NCBI RefSeq assembly: GCF_000233715.2
Contig: NC_021184.1
Coordinates: 4,274,001-4,338,000, forward strand
From: Desulfoscipio gibsoniae DSM 7213
GTDB lineage: Bacteria > Bacillota > Desulfotomaculia > Desulfotomaculales > Desulfallaceae
Reading direction: 5' to 3'
DNA length: 64,000 bases
This document shows, one piece after another, positions 42,632 to 51,585 of this stretch. Below the pieces are notes generated by a model that was given only the letters and a program-made list of their open reading frames with translations, was not told where the DNA came from and made no database searches. A program made the translations under genes and the position numbers. How positions within the stretch are numbered: the stretch's first letter is position 1; each line of letters starts with the position of its first letter.

Positions 42632-42941
42632 GTCTTGTACCTCTCCTTAAGAAGCAATACGTTAAAACTTGCCTACCTTATGTTAGTGCCATCTATAATC
42701 ATTAACAGGAAAGATCTGTTAGAACCGCATCATTACTACTCTCGCCATTAGTGCTAGCCAAGTCATTTATATCCTTTAGATGTAACTTCATTAAACAAGT
42801 GAAACACCTTTGCCCTATGTCATAATATTTCTACTTAAGATTCTTCAAACCTTTATTGACATATTGGGGTAATTTCTTTAGATCAGGACTTTCTCCTGCC
42901 CTTATTAATACCCCCGACTGGGTGTTTAGGGTAAGCGTATT
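42632..42941. other. intergenic region between mod and the MazG-like gene
   Basis: No ORF or distinct hairpin seen; AT-rich, probably containing the mod promoter and the end of the MazG transcript. Confidence 0.35.
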
Positions 42942-43277
42942 TTATTTATACCGCCCTCGATAACGATTTATCGGGTACTTCTTAGCATTAACCATTACTT
43001 TTTCCCGTATGGCCGTGGACAAATCAATACCAGTGGCGTTAGCTAGTGAAAGGCAATAAATAACAACGTCAGCCAGTTCCTCCCGTACCCGCTCATGGGG
43101 TATACCGGCAGTATCGGTGCCGTCAATCCATTGGAACAGTTCCATTAACTCAGCAGCTTCAATGGCAATGGACATGGACAGATTCTTGGGGCTATGGAAC
43201 TGCTTCCAACGGCGCTCTTCCACAAAATTATCTACTAGGTCTTTAAGCTGCTGAATATTAGTGGTAACATCAGACAT
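42942..43277 (-). CDS. MazG-like nucleotide pyrophosphohydrolase
   Basis: 111 residues with the all-alpha NTP pyrophosphohydrolase motif EAAELMELFQW (ExxE) and EELADVVIYCLSLA (ExxD), which bind Mg2+. Short MazG forms hydrolyse dNTP or house-cleaning nucleotides, and are common in defence islands and phages. ATG 43277 follows AAGGAGG. It lies upstream of mod on the same strand with a 310-bp gap, so it is probably a separate transcript. Confidence 0.9.
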   Translation of the reverse strand: MSDVTTNIQQLKDLVDNFVEERRWKQFHSPKNLSMSIAIEAAELMELFQWIDGTDTAGIPHERVREELADVVIYCLSLANATGIDLSTAIREKVMVNAKKYPINRYRGRYK

Positions 43278-43496
43278 TAGCCAAAACCTCCTTGATATAC
43301 TTAAGCAAAAATCAGGAAGCTGTATTTCTTATTGCTTTTATTTGTTATTCCAGACTAATAAGCAATTTGAATTACTCAAAATAAGATGCTAAGTCTTTAA
43401 ATAATATTAACACACCTTCGGGGTAATGCTTTGGTCATTAACAACAAAACCAGGTATTTTACCTGGTTTAACAGAAAACAGAAAACAGTTATTTTT

Positions 43497-43679
43497 TTAA
43501 GTACTATGGCTACATTTGGGAGCAACCCCATCATGGGACTTCCCTAATATCACTCTATCGCCTATAAACTGATCATAGGGATGAATGCTACTTGTGGGGT
43601 ATACCAGTACTGCTTCCTTATAATTCTTAGCTATGGCATAGGTAGCTACTTGGGATACATCACCGGGCAGTGGTGTATG
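43497..43679 (-). pseudogene. C-terminal fragment resembling McrC (McrBC restriction component)
   Basis: The minus strand reads GDVSQVATYAIAKNYKEAVL and VYPTSSIHP in one frame, ending at TAA 43497. The D-x-x-Q-x-x-x-YA motif followed by a VLVYP strand is the end of the McrC nuclease domain. The remaining gene is absent. Confidence 0.5.
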
Positions 43680-43837
43680 GTTGGTTTATAGTAAGTAGAT
43701 CTTTTGCCTCCGGGCGGTTACAGAGGAGAGATTATATAAATTAATTCATTATAACAAAACTATTTCATGGAAAGGAAAACCCGCCTTTTAAAATAGGCGG
43801 GTTTGATAGCGTATGGTATGTTAGCACATTTGTAGAC

Positions 43838-44179
43838 CTAAATAGCAGATTTCAATGTCTTATTTTGTTGCATTCCTTTAATACGACTTATTAGGTTGCT
43901 TGTTTCTAATTGGCGATTAAAAATAACCTCTTCATATTCTGAAGTTTTCATAATGACTTTTTGGAGATTGTCATTAAAATCAAAATAATAATAAAAGATC
44001 GCTTGGGTTTGTTTGTCTAATTGGCATTTCATGGATACTAATATTCCATCATTGTGTTTTGAGTAATTCACATATTCATAGTTATCTAATTTGACATTAT
44101 CAACAAGATTATGAGGAGTTAGTATGGGTGAAAATAGGAGTTCATAAAGTTGTTGTATCTTGTCCTCCATTATTAACAC
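43838..44179 (-). CDS. hypothetical protein paired with the helicase
   Basis: 113 residues, soluble, with a beta-rich middle (NYEYVNYSKHNDGILVSMKC) and charged ends. It starts 32 bp behind the helicase gene on the same strand and has similar AT-rich codon use, so it is likely co-transcribed. No recognised domain. Confidence 0.6.
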   Translation of the reverse strand: MLIMEDKIQQLYELLFSPILTPHNLVDNVKLDNYEYVNYSKHNDGILVSMKCQLDKQTQAIFYYYFDFNDNLQKVIMKTSEYEEVIFNRQLETSNLISRIKGMQQNKTLKSAI

Positions 44180-44211
44180 CCCCCTTCCCTCGCAAAACAG
44201 ATAATTTACTT

Positions 44212-46110
44212 CTACGCTTGACCTGTAAATTCCTCCAAAACCTTAATTAAATATTCTTCAATCTCATCTAATTTTTTTTCAGCCAGATCCCAATCCGATG
44301 TAACCCAGTCCTGTCTTTTGGCACCAATCATATCCTTTAGTACAGTATTAATGTATACAGCTAGAAACGCACCGTTATTCTTATAATTTATAGGTATCCA
44401 AAAATACTTCCCCTTAAAAATTCTACAAGAGCTTAAATCTGTAGATTCTTTATCTAAGGAAAACTGGTCTAACAATGAGGGTACAATATCTTCCTTTATT
44501 CGAGAATCAATGCCGGTTCTTTTTCGTTTTATAAATAAGTCTGGCCGTCTTATAGTTGAGGAAATGCCTTTCGATTGGGCAATTACTTTGCGTGCCTCTT
44601 CAATTGGTATATTTAAGATTTGTTGAATGGCTTTCAATTTCTCAAGTTCTTCTTCTTCCTCACGTTTTCGCTGTTCAATAATCTTTGTAGTTAAATAAGT
44701 GTCACCTATTAGTTTGCCAATTCCCTCCTCTGTAGCAATACCATAACTCGTATCCTTTGGTTTACCCTTTTTGTCAACGTACGAATCATCCTCTTCATTA
44801 TCTAAGTTAAGAGAGGCAAGATATTTAATTGTTTCACTCTCTTGAATCTCCTTTTTGTAATACTCCCACAAATCATCAAGGTTTAGTTCTTTATGACAAA
44901 TAATTTGTGCTATACTATCTGAGACCCGTGTTACCTCTTTATCTGGTAGGGCTCTTAAAATTCTCCCTATAAATTGAGCATAAGGGAGCTGTGACCGAAA
45001 CGGTCTAAAAATTGCAGCTATTGATAAATATGGGTGATCGTATCCTTCTCCTAGCATGGCAACGTTTATTACCACATTAACTCTATGATTCTCAATATCT
45101 GATAATGCCTTTTCCTTATCATCTTTACTTAATCTACTATGTATAATTGCCGATTTATAACCATGCTTTTCGTATAGTTCCTTAATTTGTTCTGCGTGTT
45201 TTATGCTACAAGCTACCGCGATAATTTTATGTGGTACTGTGTTTTGATTTGATAACTTATTCTCTAAGAGTTTTACTGATTCAACTATAACCTTTTCGGA
45301 ACATTCTGGTGAATACGCTACAGTACGACTTACCCAATCTTGATCTCTTATGCCCATTTGGAGAATTTGCTCAACAGTATATTGTTTTAAACTATCATCA
45401 TCAAGAGTAAGGTATAATTTATCAGGTATATAGAAAAATTTTTCCAAGCTTTTAACATAACCGTGAGCCATTGCAGCACTTAACTTATATTCATAAGTAA
45501 TGTCGCCAAAAATTTTTTTCTTATCTGTTCTGTAAGGTGTGCCAGTAAGTTTAATTACTTTTGCGTTATTAAAGTGCCTTAACACTTCAACCCAAGTAAG
45601 GGCAGTGGAATGATGTGCTTCATCTATTATTATTAAGTCAAAAAAGTTAGATGGTAGCCTATTCATAAGACTGTTGGCAAGCCTTTCTTGAAGTTTTTGG
45701 ACATTAACCACGACTATATTTGTTAGTTCTAACCATTCATCTTTTGTTTCCTTACCTTCATATTCGATTAAATTTGGTAATTCCTGAATTCTGGTGAAAA
45801 CATCATATTTTAGCCAAAAATTTGCTGGATATTCTGGGTCGAGTGAACCAACGACATTATCTTTAATAACTAATTGTGGTGTAATAATTAATACTCGACC
45901 CTTAGATATCCCATAAGGGAGGAGCCCCATTAAGCCTGTTTTACCAACACCTGTTGGTAAAACAATGATTGCATGTGAGGTTTTGTTATCTATAACAAAA
46001 TGTTCAAAAGCTTTAGAATAAGCATTTTTTTGTGGTTCCCTCAATTTTTTATTTTCTTCTATATTAGGTGAAGAAGTTAAGAAGTAATGAGGATCATATA
46101 TAAACTCCAT
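44212..46110 (-). CDS. stand-alone DEAD/DEAH-box (ResIII/SSL2-like) helicase
   Basis: 632 residues. Motifs in order: Walker A IIVLPTGVGKTGLMGLL at about 50, DEAH in LIIIDEAHHST at about 160, LTGTPYR (motif III), IAVACSIKHAEQIKELYE, VNVAMLGEGYDHP and QFIGRILRALPD (motif VI). A coiled-coil stretch (EQRKREEEEELEKLKAIQ) and a C-terminal domain of about 130 residues with no nuclease motif follow. Its AT-rich composition and place in the restriction island suggest acquisition and a defence role with the 113-residue partner. Confidence 0.82.
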   Translation of the reverse strand: MEFIYDPHYFLTSSPNIEENKKLREPQKNAYSKAFEHFVIDNKTSHAIIVLPTGVGKTGLMGLLPYGISKGRVLIITPQLVIKDNVVGSLDPEYPANFWLKYDVFTRIQELPNLIEYEGKETKDEWLELTNIVVVNVQKLQERLANSLMNRLPSNFFDLIIIDEAHHSTALTWVEVLRHFNNAKVIKLTGTPYRTDKKKIFGDITYEYKLSAAMAHGYVKSLEKFFYIPDKLYLTLDDDSLKQYTVEQILQMGIRDQDWVSRTVAYSPECSEKVIVESVKLLENKLSNQNTVPHKIIAVACSIKHAEQIKELYEKHGYKSAIIHSRLSKDDKEKALSDIENHRVNVVINVAMLGEGYDHPYLSIAAIFRPFRSQLPYAQFIGRILRALPDKEVTRVSDSIAQIICHKELNLDDLWEYYKKEIQESETIKYLASLNLDNEEDDSYVDKKGKPKDTSYGIATEEGIGKLIGDTYLTTKIIEQRKREEEEELEKLKAIQQILNIPIEEARKVIAQSKGISSTIRRPDLFIKRKRTGIDSRIKEDIVPSLLDQFSLDKESTDLSSCRIFKGKYFWIPINYKNNGAFLAVYINTVLKDMIGAKRQDWVTSDWDLAEKKLDEIEEYLIKVLEEFTGQA

Positions 46111-46392
46111 TTAATTTACCTTCTTTCGCAATCAAAGTTACTTGAAAATATGTTGTTTTTGTCAAATCCCTTTTAAACTTCAGAACCCACGTTCATGGCG
46201 TAGGCATTTTTTGTTAAATTATGTTTCGACGAGAAAAGAGAAATTCCTGTTAATATTCACATCTATTCCAAAGATAATTTGATTATAACTAAGCAAAGTA
46301 CAACTACTTGGTAACCGGTATTTAATTGTTTAATCAAACCTTATAGTATTAAAACTTATTATATATGCCGCCCCTCGGACCAACTACAAGCA

Positions 46393-46469
46393 CTATAAAC
46401 AATGTGGTTTTTTATTGATTTTATATACTGTACGGTAGTTGCCGATGCGCAGCCGGTAGAGTCCTTCTA
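46393..46469 (-). pseudogene. RelE/ParE toxin C-terminal fragment
   Basis: 25 codons read LEGLYRLRIGNYRTVYKINK and then a stop. LRIG-YRxxY is the core strand of RelE toxins. No antitoxin or remaining toxin sequence is present. Confidence 0.5.
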
Positions 46470-46581
46470 GTTAACCAGTTAATTGTTGCTCTGACAAATG
46501 ATTAAACTTTTTTTATACAATGACCGCCAGCTTTGATATTATCAATACCCCTTGGTGTTTATGCTTCGGATAGTATATAAA

Positions 46582-46607
46582 AAATTTACCGGCATCGAAG
46601 CCGGTAT
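46582..46607 (-). terminator. terminator downstream of the ComEC-like gene
   Basis: On the minus strand ACCGGC-TTCGAT-GCCGGT is followed by AAATTTTTTAT, 15 bp behind the stop codon at 46622. Confidence 0.7.
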
Positions 46608-46621
46608 TTAATATGTAATAA

Positions 46622-47176
46622 TTATGGTTTACATACCCCACAAGGAACGTAGCCCTGCGCCTGTGCATCAGCAGCATCTATAAACCAAATCGCATTCTCC
46701 GGGGATATGCTTTCTGCATATCGGCAATCAGGATAGTAGTATTTATTTGATTTCGTACTGCCAACAAACTTCCCGTTTGATATCGATACCGGAGTTGGTT
46801 GCGGATCAGTCTTAACTGGTGCCGGTTGCACTACTGGCTGTGGTGTAATACTAGCCCTTTGGGTTTTAACTTTATATGATTTACCATCGGTGGTTATCAC
46901 TATATTCCCGTTCAAGTCTGTACGGTAGACTTTTGCACCGGCATTTTGCAACCTTTGAACTGTTTCACCCGCCGGGTGTCCATAGCTGTTATCTGCACCC
47001 ACACATATGATTGCTACTTCCGGGCTAACCTTGTTTATGAATGCAGCGGAAGATGATGTACTGCTGCCGTGGTGACCGACTTTAAGGATCTCTGCTTCCA
47101 GGTTTCCGGATAGGGCTGCTTCTGCTGGTCCTTCAGCGTCGCCAGTGAACAGAAATTCAATATCACCAGTATCCAA
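46622..47176 (-). CDS. ComEC/Rec2-like metallo-beta-lactamase C-terminal part with Cys-rich tail, truncated
   Basis: 184 codons. FLFTGDAEGPAEAALSG and LKVGHHGSSTSSSAAFI are the last metal-binding part of ComEC-type hydrolases (GDAE, HHGS), then SYGHPAGETVQRLQ. After a proline-rich linker a 45-residue domain ends in PDCRYAE...CGVCKP, the Ada-like zinc motif often found on secreted nucleases. The frame is open up to 47230 with matching residues (DDTNDYSVICRLDTGD) but the N-terminal half with HxHxDH is missing, so the gene is probably inactive. Confidence 0.7.
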   Translation of the reverse strand: MDTGDIEFLFTGDAEGPAEAALSGNLEAEILKVGHHGSSTSSSAAFINKVSPEVAIICVGADNSYGHPAGETVQRLQNAGAKVYRTDLNGNIVITTDGKSYKVKTQRASITPQPVVQPAPVKTDPQPTPVSISNGKFVGSTKSNKYYYPDCRYAESISPENAIWFIDAADAQAQGYVPCGVCKP

Positions 47177-47233
47177 CCGGCAGATTACCGAATAGTCATT
47201 GGTATCGTCCCAGGTTTCCGGGCCGGTGAGTAC

Positions 47234-47449
47234 TTAGAGGGATATGCTCCCGAAAGTATAAGTGCTACGATTGTCTTCCTGATAAACTGCACCTTCTTTT
47301 TGAACTGCAATTTCATATTCGCTGTATATTTGACTATCTGTAAAGTATCCGCTATCAACTATCTTCTCTACCTCAAAGACATTCAGAGGCCGGAATTCCC
47401 CCGATATGGTCCTTATATATAGATATGAATTCATAATCCTTATATACAA
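47234..47449 (-). CDS. hypothetical 71-residue protein
   Basis: A small beta-rich, tyrosine-rich protein (MYIRIMNSYLYIRTISG...) ending just before the truncated ComEC-like frame. No family recognised; it may be a separate gene or the other side of the deletion that truncated its neighbour. Confidence 0.35.
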   Translation of the reverse strand: MYIRIMNSYLYIRTISGEFRPLNVFEVEKIVDSGYFTDSQIYSEYEIAVQKEGAVYQEDNRSTYTFGSISL

Positions 47450-47979
47450 TGGTATTTATCGATACATACCAAGTTAATAAAGAAAAAACTGTTTTTTATT
47501 TTATTACTTTGTAAAGGTTAATGATTGCATTTAAGAAATAATTAAAAGAATGGCTAATTATTCATTGAAATTACCACTCCAATTTCTTATGTCGTATAAT
47601 AGAGATGATGTGTCTTAATGAATGTTTGTCTATAGAATTTCTTACGTTAAGTACGTTAAGGTCTATAATAAAGGATGGTTCAGTTTACCACGAAAAACGT
47701 ACGCTAAGCGAAAAAGTACATTATGAAGCCGGAATTTCCGTACGCTAAGAAGTTCCGGCTTATCTTTTTTATTATCCGGGTATCTAGCTTACAGCGGGCT
47801 TGTGCCACTTGAAAAACCAGCTAATCCGTACTGCAGGGGATCCAAAGCCCTCTTGGGAAGCTGAAAAAATTAACGCCTCCGGAGTTAACCGAAAGGCGTT
47901 TTATCGTTCATAGTGTCTTAAGACCGGTTTTGGCGGCAATTATATCTTAATCACAGCTTTTTGTGGATTATTCTGCAGC
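47450..47979. other. intergenic region with two terminator-like hairpins and CGTACGCTAAG repeats
   Basis: AACGTACGCTAAGCG occurs at about 47697 and CCGTACGCTAAGAAG at about 47739. AAGCCGGAA...TTCCGGCTT with a T-rich tail lies at 47726-47770, and AACGCC...GGCGTTTT at 47872-47902. No gene of convincing quality. Confidence 0.5.
47726..47770 (+). terminator. terminator-like hairpin
   Basis: AAGCCGGAA pairs with TTCCGGCTT across 18 nt, followed by ATCTTTTTTATT on the plus strand. Confidence 0.5.
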
Positions 47980-48125
47980 TTATAATGTTGCTGGATTGGC
48001 CCTTCCCTTCAATTGGCCCCGGTCCCGTAGACTTTCCTGCAGCAGGACGGAGACATCGTCACTACCAAGGTTTGCCGTAGACAGGTCTAACCTAACGTCA
48101 TTGTTAAAGTCCACCGAGGTAATGC
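47980..48125 (-). pseudogene. FG-GAP/VCBS repeat fragment
   Basis: The minus strand reads GITSVDFNNDVRLDLSTANL and GSDDVSVLLQ, one calcium-binding FG-GAP/VCBS unit of a secreted beta-propeller protein. It runs into the palindromic repeat at its upstream end, so the rest is lost. Confidence 0.6.
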
Positions 48126-48233
48126 CTAAAGGAGCTCGACAGGCTACCAGGGCCGGCCGCTGGTCCATTAGAGTACGCTTAGTGATGTGTATGCGTCGTG
48201 CTTTTGTTGGAAGCGGGTCTGGTGAAAAGATAC

Positions 48234-48410
48234 AAAAGGAAGCCACACATCACCAGGCCCAGCTTTGGGGTAATTCTTTGGGGTCAGGCCTGGTAATGTG
48301 TGGCTTGATTAAACGTTCATGCCCGGGCTCCGGAGGTCTTGTGCATGTCGGCCAGAGTGCCGGCAAAGCCGCTTTGGGGTCGTAACTTACCGGTCCGGCT
48401 TTGCCGCTGT
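48234..48410 (+). repeat. palindromic dispersed repeat, copy B
   Basis: AAGCCACACATCACCAGGCC pairs with GGCCTGGTAATGTGTGGCTT (one mismatch in 20) around a 24-nt loop. Then comes a GC-rich middle, and CGGCAAAGCC pairs with GGCTTTGCCG (10/10) around 27 nt. It aligns along its full length with 37880-38051. It truncates a DUF421 gene on one side and an FG-GAP fragment on the other. Confidence 0.75.
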
Positions 48411-48560
48411 TAGGTAGTTATAACCCGCCAGGATACCTACTTCGCGATGGCCCATCCACCGAACGCCGATGATCAGGGCAAAATAAAGCAGTGTAGCCCG
48501 CACCACAAAACCCCAGAGGGGTATTTCCTTGGCTCCGTTAAAGACCGCCTGCCATTCCAT
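48387..48560 (-). pseudogene. DUF421 (YetF-like) membrane protein, N-terminal stub
   Basis: ATG 48560 follows GGGAGG and gives a membrane helix (VVRATLLYFALIIGVRWMG) and REVGILAGYN, the conserved start of a DUF421 protein. After about 50 residues the frame enters the palindromic repeat and stops. Probably inactivated by the repeat. Confidence 0.6.
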
Positions 48561-48579
48561 GTTTTTCCTCCCTTCAATT

Positions 48580-48690
48580 AGGGACATTCCTCCATAATTG
48601 AGGACATTCGACCAATAAGCTTCAACCCCAAAGAGGAGGTGTGTCCCATGACCGATGGCCCCAAAAGCAGAGGTGTGTCCCCTTTCTTCT
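48580..48690. repeat. cluster of short GGGACA/GAGGTGTGTCCC repeats
   Basis: GGGACATTCCTCC and GAGGACATTCG face two copies of GAGG(T)GTGTCCC (about 48637 and 48671). Similar copies occur at 49215, 49250 and 49300, flanking the CopD-like gene in inverted orientation. Confidence 0.5.
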
Positions 48691-49198
48691 ATGACTCTAA
48701 AAGCTCGGCCAGGATAACCGCCAGTATAATTACCGTTATTCCAAGAACCAAGTGAGTCCAGGACCAGAAATTGGCCGTATTACCCGCCCGGGCTATTTCC
48801 AGTGCGTTTTCCTGATCTTTGGGCGTAGCCGGATTAATTAATTTTTTCATTTGAGGACTTAAGGTATATATCTGGTACAGCAGTATAACAATCAGGGCTG
48901 CCACCAGCAGCAATTTTACAAACAGTACGATACCTGCCGGTTGTCCAAATAACGTGGACAACTTATCCACATTACCCGAAACAGCGTAGATGCCGGTAAC
49001 GATTAACACCGCCAGGCTACCCCAGGTAAGGGGCGAAAATCGTCTGGCGGCGATCATGTTAATGGCGTGCGCCCGGGGAGTACCCAGGTGCTTTAAGGCC
49101 GGCGCCACGGCAAACATACTGTACATCATGCTGCCGATCCAGGTCACTACGGCCAGGAAATGTAAAGAGCCGGATATGCTATGCAGAATTTGTTCCAT
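48689..49198 (-). CDS. CopD-like/DUF4149-type four-helix membrane protein
   Basis: 169 residues with four or five helices. HFLAVVTWIGSMMYSMFAVAP at the N-terminus matches the CopD-type start with a heme- or copper-ligating His and TWIG. A second helix pair follows (WGSLAVLIVTGIYA) and a C-terminal helix with WSWTHLVLG. Likely an integral membrane protein for copper or an electron-transfer function; no cop genes adjoin. Confidence 0.7.
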   Translation of the reverse strand: MEQILHSISGSLHFLAVVTWIGSMMYSMFAVAPALKHLGTPRAHAINMIAARRFSPLTWGSLAVLIVTGIYAVSGNVDKLSTLFGQPAGIVLFVKLLLVAALIVILLYQIYTLSPQMKKLINPATPKDQENALEIARAGNTANFWSWTHLVLGITVIILAVILAELLES

Positions 49199-49204
49199 GT
49201 TGGT

Positions 49205-49330
49205 TCACTCTCCAATTGGGGACACTCCTAGCCACAAAGCATTTCTCTGACGGGGACATACCTCGACCCCAAAGATACCATTCCTTAGACTCTAAAGAGA
49301 GGAGGTGTGTCCCCTTTTCTTGGCTCCCTA
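49205..49330. repeat. second cluster of GGGACA/GTGTCCCC repeats
   Basis: TTGGGGACACTCCT, GGGGACATACCTC and GAGGAGGTGTGTCCCC lie within 110 bp, forming inverted pairs that could fold in RNA. They mirror those at 48580-48690 on the other side of the CopD-like gene. Confidence 0.5.
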
Positions 49331-49529
49331 AAGAGGAGGTCTTTACCCTTTCCCAAATAATTGTTATATCTGTTAGTTTCCCTAATCTTAGGGGGTATAT
49401 TCAGATTTGGAAAAGCAATTGAATGCATAAATAATAATAATTTAGGGGAATTGTACATATGATTTTTTAAAGGCCCTTGACACCGGCACCGGCGGCGGTG
49501 CGCTGAAATAAAACGGGAGGTCGAAAGGT

Positions 49530-49841
49530 ATGCTGCGCAGGTTGCTGGGTAAGGTCGAAAGTGGGCGTTACGGCCGGGCGCTGGCCGGGCTGCAGGCCGG
49601 CTGGCAGTGGGAATGTGAGGTACGCCGCGAGGAGCGGTTCGAGGGACTGGTGCTGTACGGCAGCAAGCGGTACCGAGTGGCCATTGAACGGCGGGGCACC
49701 CGCTATGCAGCACGGTGCAGCTGCGATGACGCGGTTGCCCGCGGGGTGCTGTGCAAGCACATCGCCTTTGCGGCTATGGCCGAGCTCGCCACCGCCGTGG
49801 TGGCGAGCAGTGTGCACCGGCAGCTGCAAGAGCTGGGCTGA
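49530..49841 (+). CDS. SWIM zinc-finger protein
   Basis: 103 residues, GC-rich. The C-terminal half has CSCDDAVARGVLCKHIAFAA, the CxC...CxH SWIM motif of zinc-binding DNA/protein interaction domains; the N-terminal half (RRLLGKVESGRYGRALAGLQ) is the preceding region typical of SWIM proteins. ATG 49530 follows GGGAGG. The surroundings up to 50.05 kb have markedly higher GC than the neighbours, so it may belong to older or foreign sequence. Confidence 0.75.
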   Translation: MLRRLLGKVESGRYGRALAGLQAGWQWECEVRREERFEGLVLYGSKRYRVAIERRGTRYAARCSCDDAVARGVLCKHIAFAAMAELATAVVASSVHRQLQELG

Positions 49842-50064
49842 TGCCCGGCTCTTTTTTTTGGTCACGGTGTGTCCCGTTCCATAATACCGGGGGCGCAGGT
49901 GCGTCCCTAATGCTGTAAAACGCTGGGCTGCTGTCCGGGTATCCAGCGCACCCGAGGCTACTTTTCCCGGGCACATCACACCCCGAGCCGCTTATCAGAT
50001 GGGCTCCGCGGGTCACTGCCCGGGCCGTCGTATGCCTGACTGATCGGTCGTATTATATTATCCT

Positions 50065-51288
50065 TTACTTCAACAAAGCCTTATGGTAAGTTTTCTTTCC
50101 TTTACGTATTTTGACACCGTTTTTTAATTGTCCTGAAGTAATATCACAATCAATGGATTCAACTTTAGCATCATTAATAGATACACCACCCTGTTGAACC
50201 AGACGTCTTGCTTCGCTCTTAGAAGCGGTTATACCACACACCACCATCAAATCCAAAATACTGATAACACCATCGACCAGCTGCTCAGCCGCAATTTCAG
50301 TAGTTGGCATATTTAAATCATCCGTGCCACCTGCGAAGAGGGCGTGAGAAGTATTCTTTGCCTTTTGGGCTTCTTCTTCACCGTGAACCAGCTTAGTCAG
50401 TTCATACGCCAGGATTTCCTTGGCTTCGTTTAGCTGACTGCCTTCCCATTTATCCATTGCGTCAATCTGTTCAAGTGGTAAGAAGGTAAGCATACGTATG
50501 CACTTGAGAACATCAGCGTCATCAATATTACGCCAATACTGGTAGAATTCAAAAGGTGAGGTTTTGTCGGGGTCAAGCCAAACAGCACCCTTTGCAGTTT
50601 TTCCCATCTTATTACCTTCGGAATTCATTAGTAGTGTTATTGTCATGGCATAGGCATCTTTGCCTAACTTACGACGAATCAGTTCCGTACCACCCAACAT
50701 ATTAGACCACTGGTCATCACCACCAAACTGCATATTGCATCCGTAATTCTGATACAGATAATAAAAATCGTAGGACTGCATAATCATATAATTGAATTCT
50801 AAGAAGGATAGTCCCTTTTCCATTCTCTGCTTATAACATTCTGCGCGTAACATATTATTTACAGAGAAGTGAGTTCCTACTTCACGAAGTAATTCAATGT
50901 AATTTAGCTTTAAGAGCCAGTCTGCATTGTTAACCATGATTGCCTTATCATCACCGAATTCGATGAATCTTTCCATCTGTTTCTTAAAGCATTCGCAGTT
51001 ATGCTGGATTGTTTCAGGTGTCATCATAGAACGCAGGTCAGTACGGCCGGATGGGTCACCGATAAAGCCAGTTCCACCGCCTAAAAGGACTACAGGTTTG
51101 TTTCCCGCCATCTGTAAACGCTTCATAAGGCATAGTGCCATAAAATGACCGATATGCAGAGAATCCGCAGTTGGATCAAATCCAATATAAAATGTTGCTT
51201 TACCATTATTAATAAGTTCTTTAATTTCTTCTTCGTTGGTAACCTGGGCAATCAAACCACGAGCTTTCAGTTCATCATAAATTTGCAT
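50065..51288 (-). CDS. tyrS: tyrosyl-tRNA synthetase
   Basis: It charges tRNA-Tyr. 407 residues: Rossmann domain with [18 protein letters not shown] (HIGH), the [14 protein letters not shown] segment, a KMGKT loop ([14 protein letters not shown]), and a C-terminal S4 domain ([20 protein letters not shown]). ATG 51288 has AAGGAG upstream. Controlled by the T-box leader just upstream. Its sequence resembles the Clostridia/Lachnospiraceae-type TyrS and the composition differs from the GC-rich segment next to it. Confidence 0.96.
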   Translation of the reverse strand: MQIYDELKARGLIAQVTNEEEIKELINNGKATFYIGFDPTADSLHIGHFMALCLMKRLQMAGNKPVVLLGGGTGFIGDPSGRTDLRSMMTPETIQHNCECFKKQMERFIEFGDDKAIMVNNADWLLKLNYIELLREVGTHFSVNNMLRAECYKQRMEKGLSFLEFNYMIMQSYDFYYLYQNYGCNMQFGGDDQWSNMLGGTELIRRKLGKDAYAMTITLLMNSEGNKMGKTAKGAVWLDPDKTSPFEFYQYWRNIDDADVLKCIRMLTFLPLEQIDAMDKWEGSQLNEAKEILAYELTKLVHGEEEAQKAKNTSHALFAGGTDDLNMPTTEIAAEQLVDGVISILDLMVVCGITASKSEARRLVQQGGVSINDAKVESIDCDITSGQLKNGVKIRKGKKTYHKALLK

Positions 51289-51299
51289 TATAACAACTC

Positions 51300-51566
51300 C
51301 TTGGTAAAAATTAATAATAAAAATGCCCCCTGCTCCAATTGGAACAGAGGGCAGAAATTGCGGTACCACCTCTGACTTGGAAATTCCTCGCAGAATTCCC
51401 CTCAACAAGTGCAAACACACTCACACGCTGTATCGGGCGTACCCGTCAAACCCTACTAACAATTCAGGCAGCGGCTCCAGGATGTATTCGTATCAGCGCG
51501 TCTGCAGCCTCTCACCAACCGGATGCTCTCTGAATGACGTAAAACTGACCTACTTCTTCCTTTCAT
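51300..51566 (-). promoter_or_regulatory. T-box leader (tRNA-Tyr-sensing riboswitch)
   Basis: On the minus strand the leader has the T-box sequence GAGGTGGTACCGCAA at 51359-51373, then the competing terminator CCCTCTGTTCCAATTGGAGC...GGGGG-TTTTT (51326-51353). The upstream specifier region contains GAATACATCC, giving a UAC tyrosine codon. It turns on tyrS when tRNA-Tyr is uncharged. Confidence 0.88.
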
Positions 51567-51585
51567 AGCTTTTGCATAATTTAAT

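Larger units (their letters stand above)
46111..46621. other. intergenic region upstream of the helicase cassette
   Basis: AT-rich. It contains a RelE-type fragment (46393-46469) and the terminator of the metallo-beta-lactamase-like gene; nothing else recognised. Confidence 0.5.

Noticed and set aside
49467-49979. 170-codon minus-strand ORF opposite the SWIM gene
   Set aside because: GC-rich shadow; the plus strand has the SWIM motif and a ribosome-binding site.
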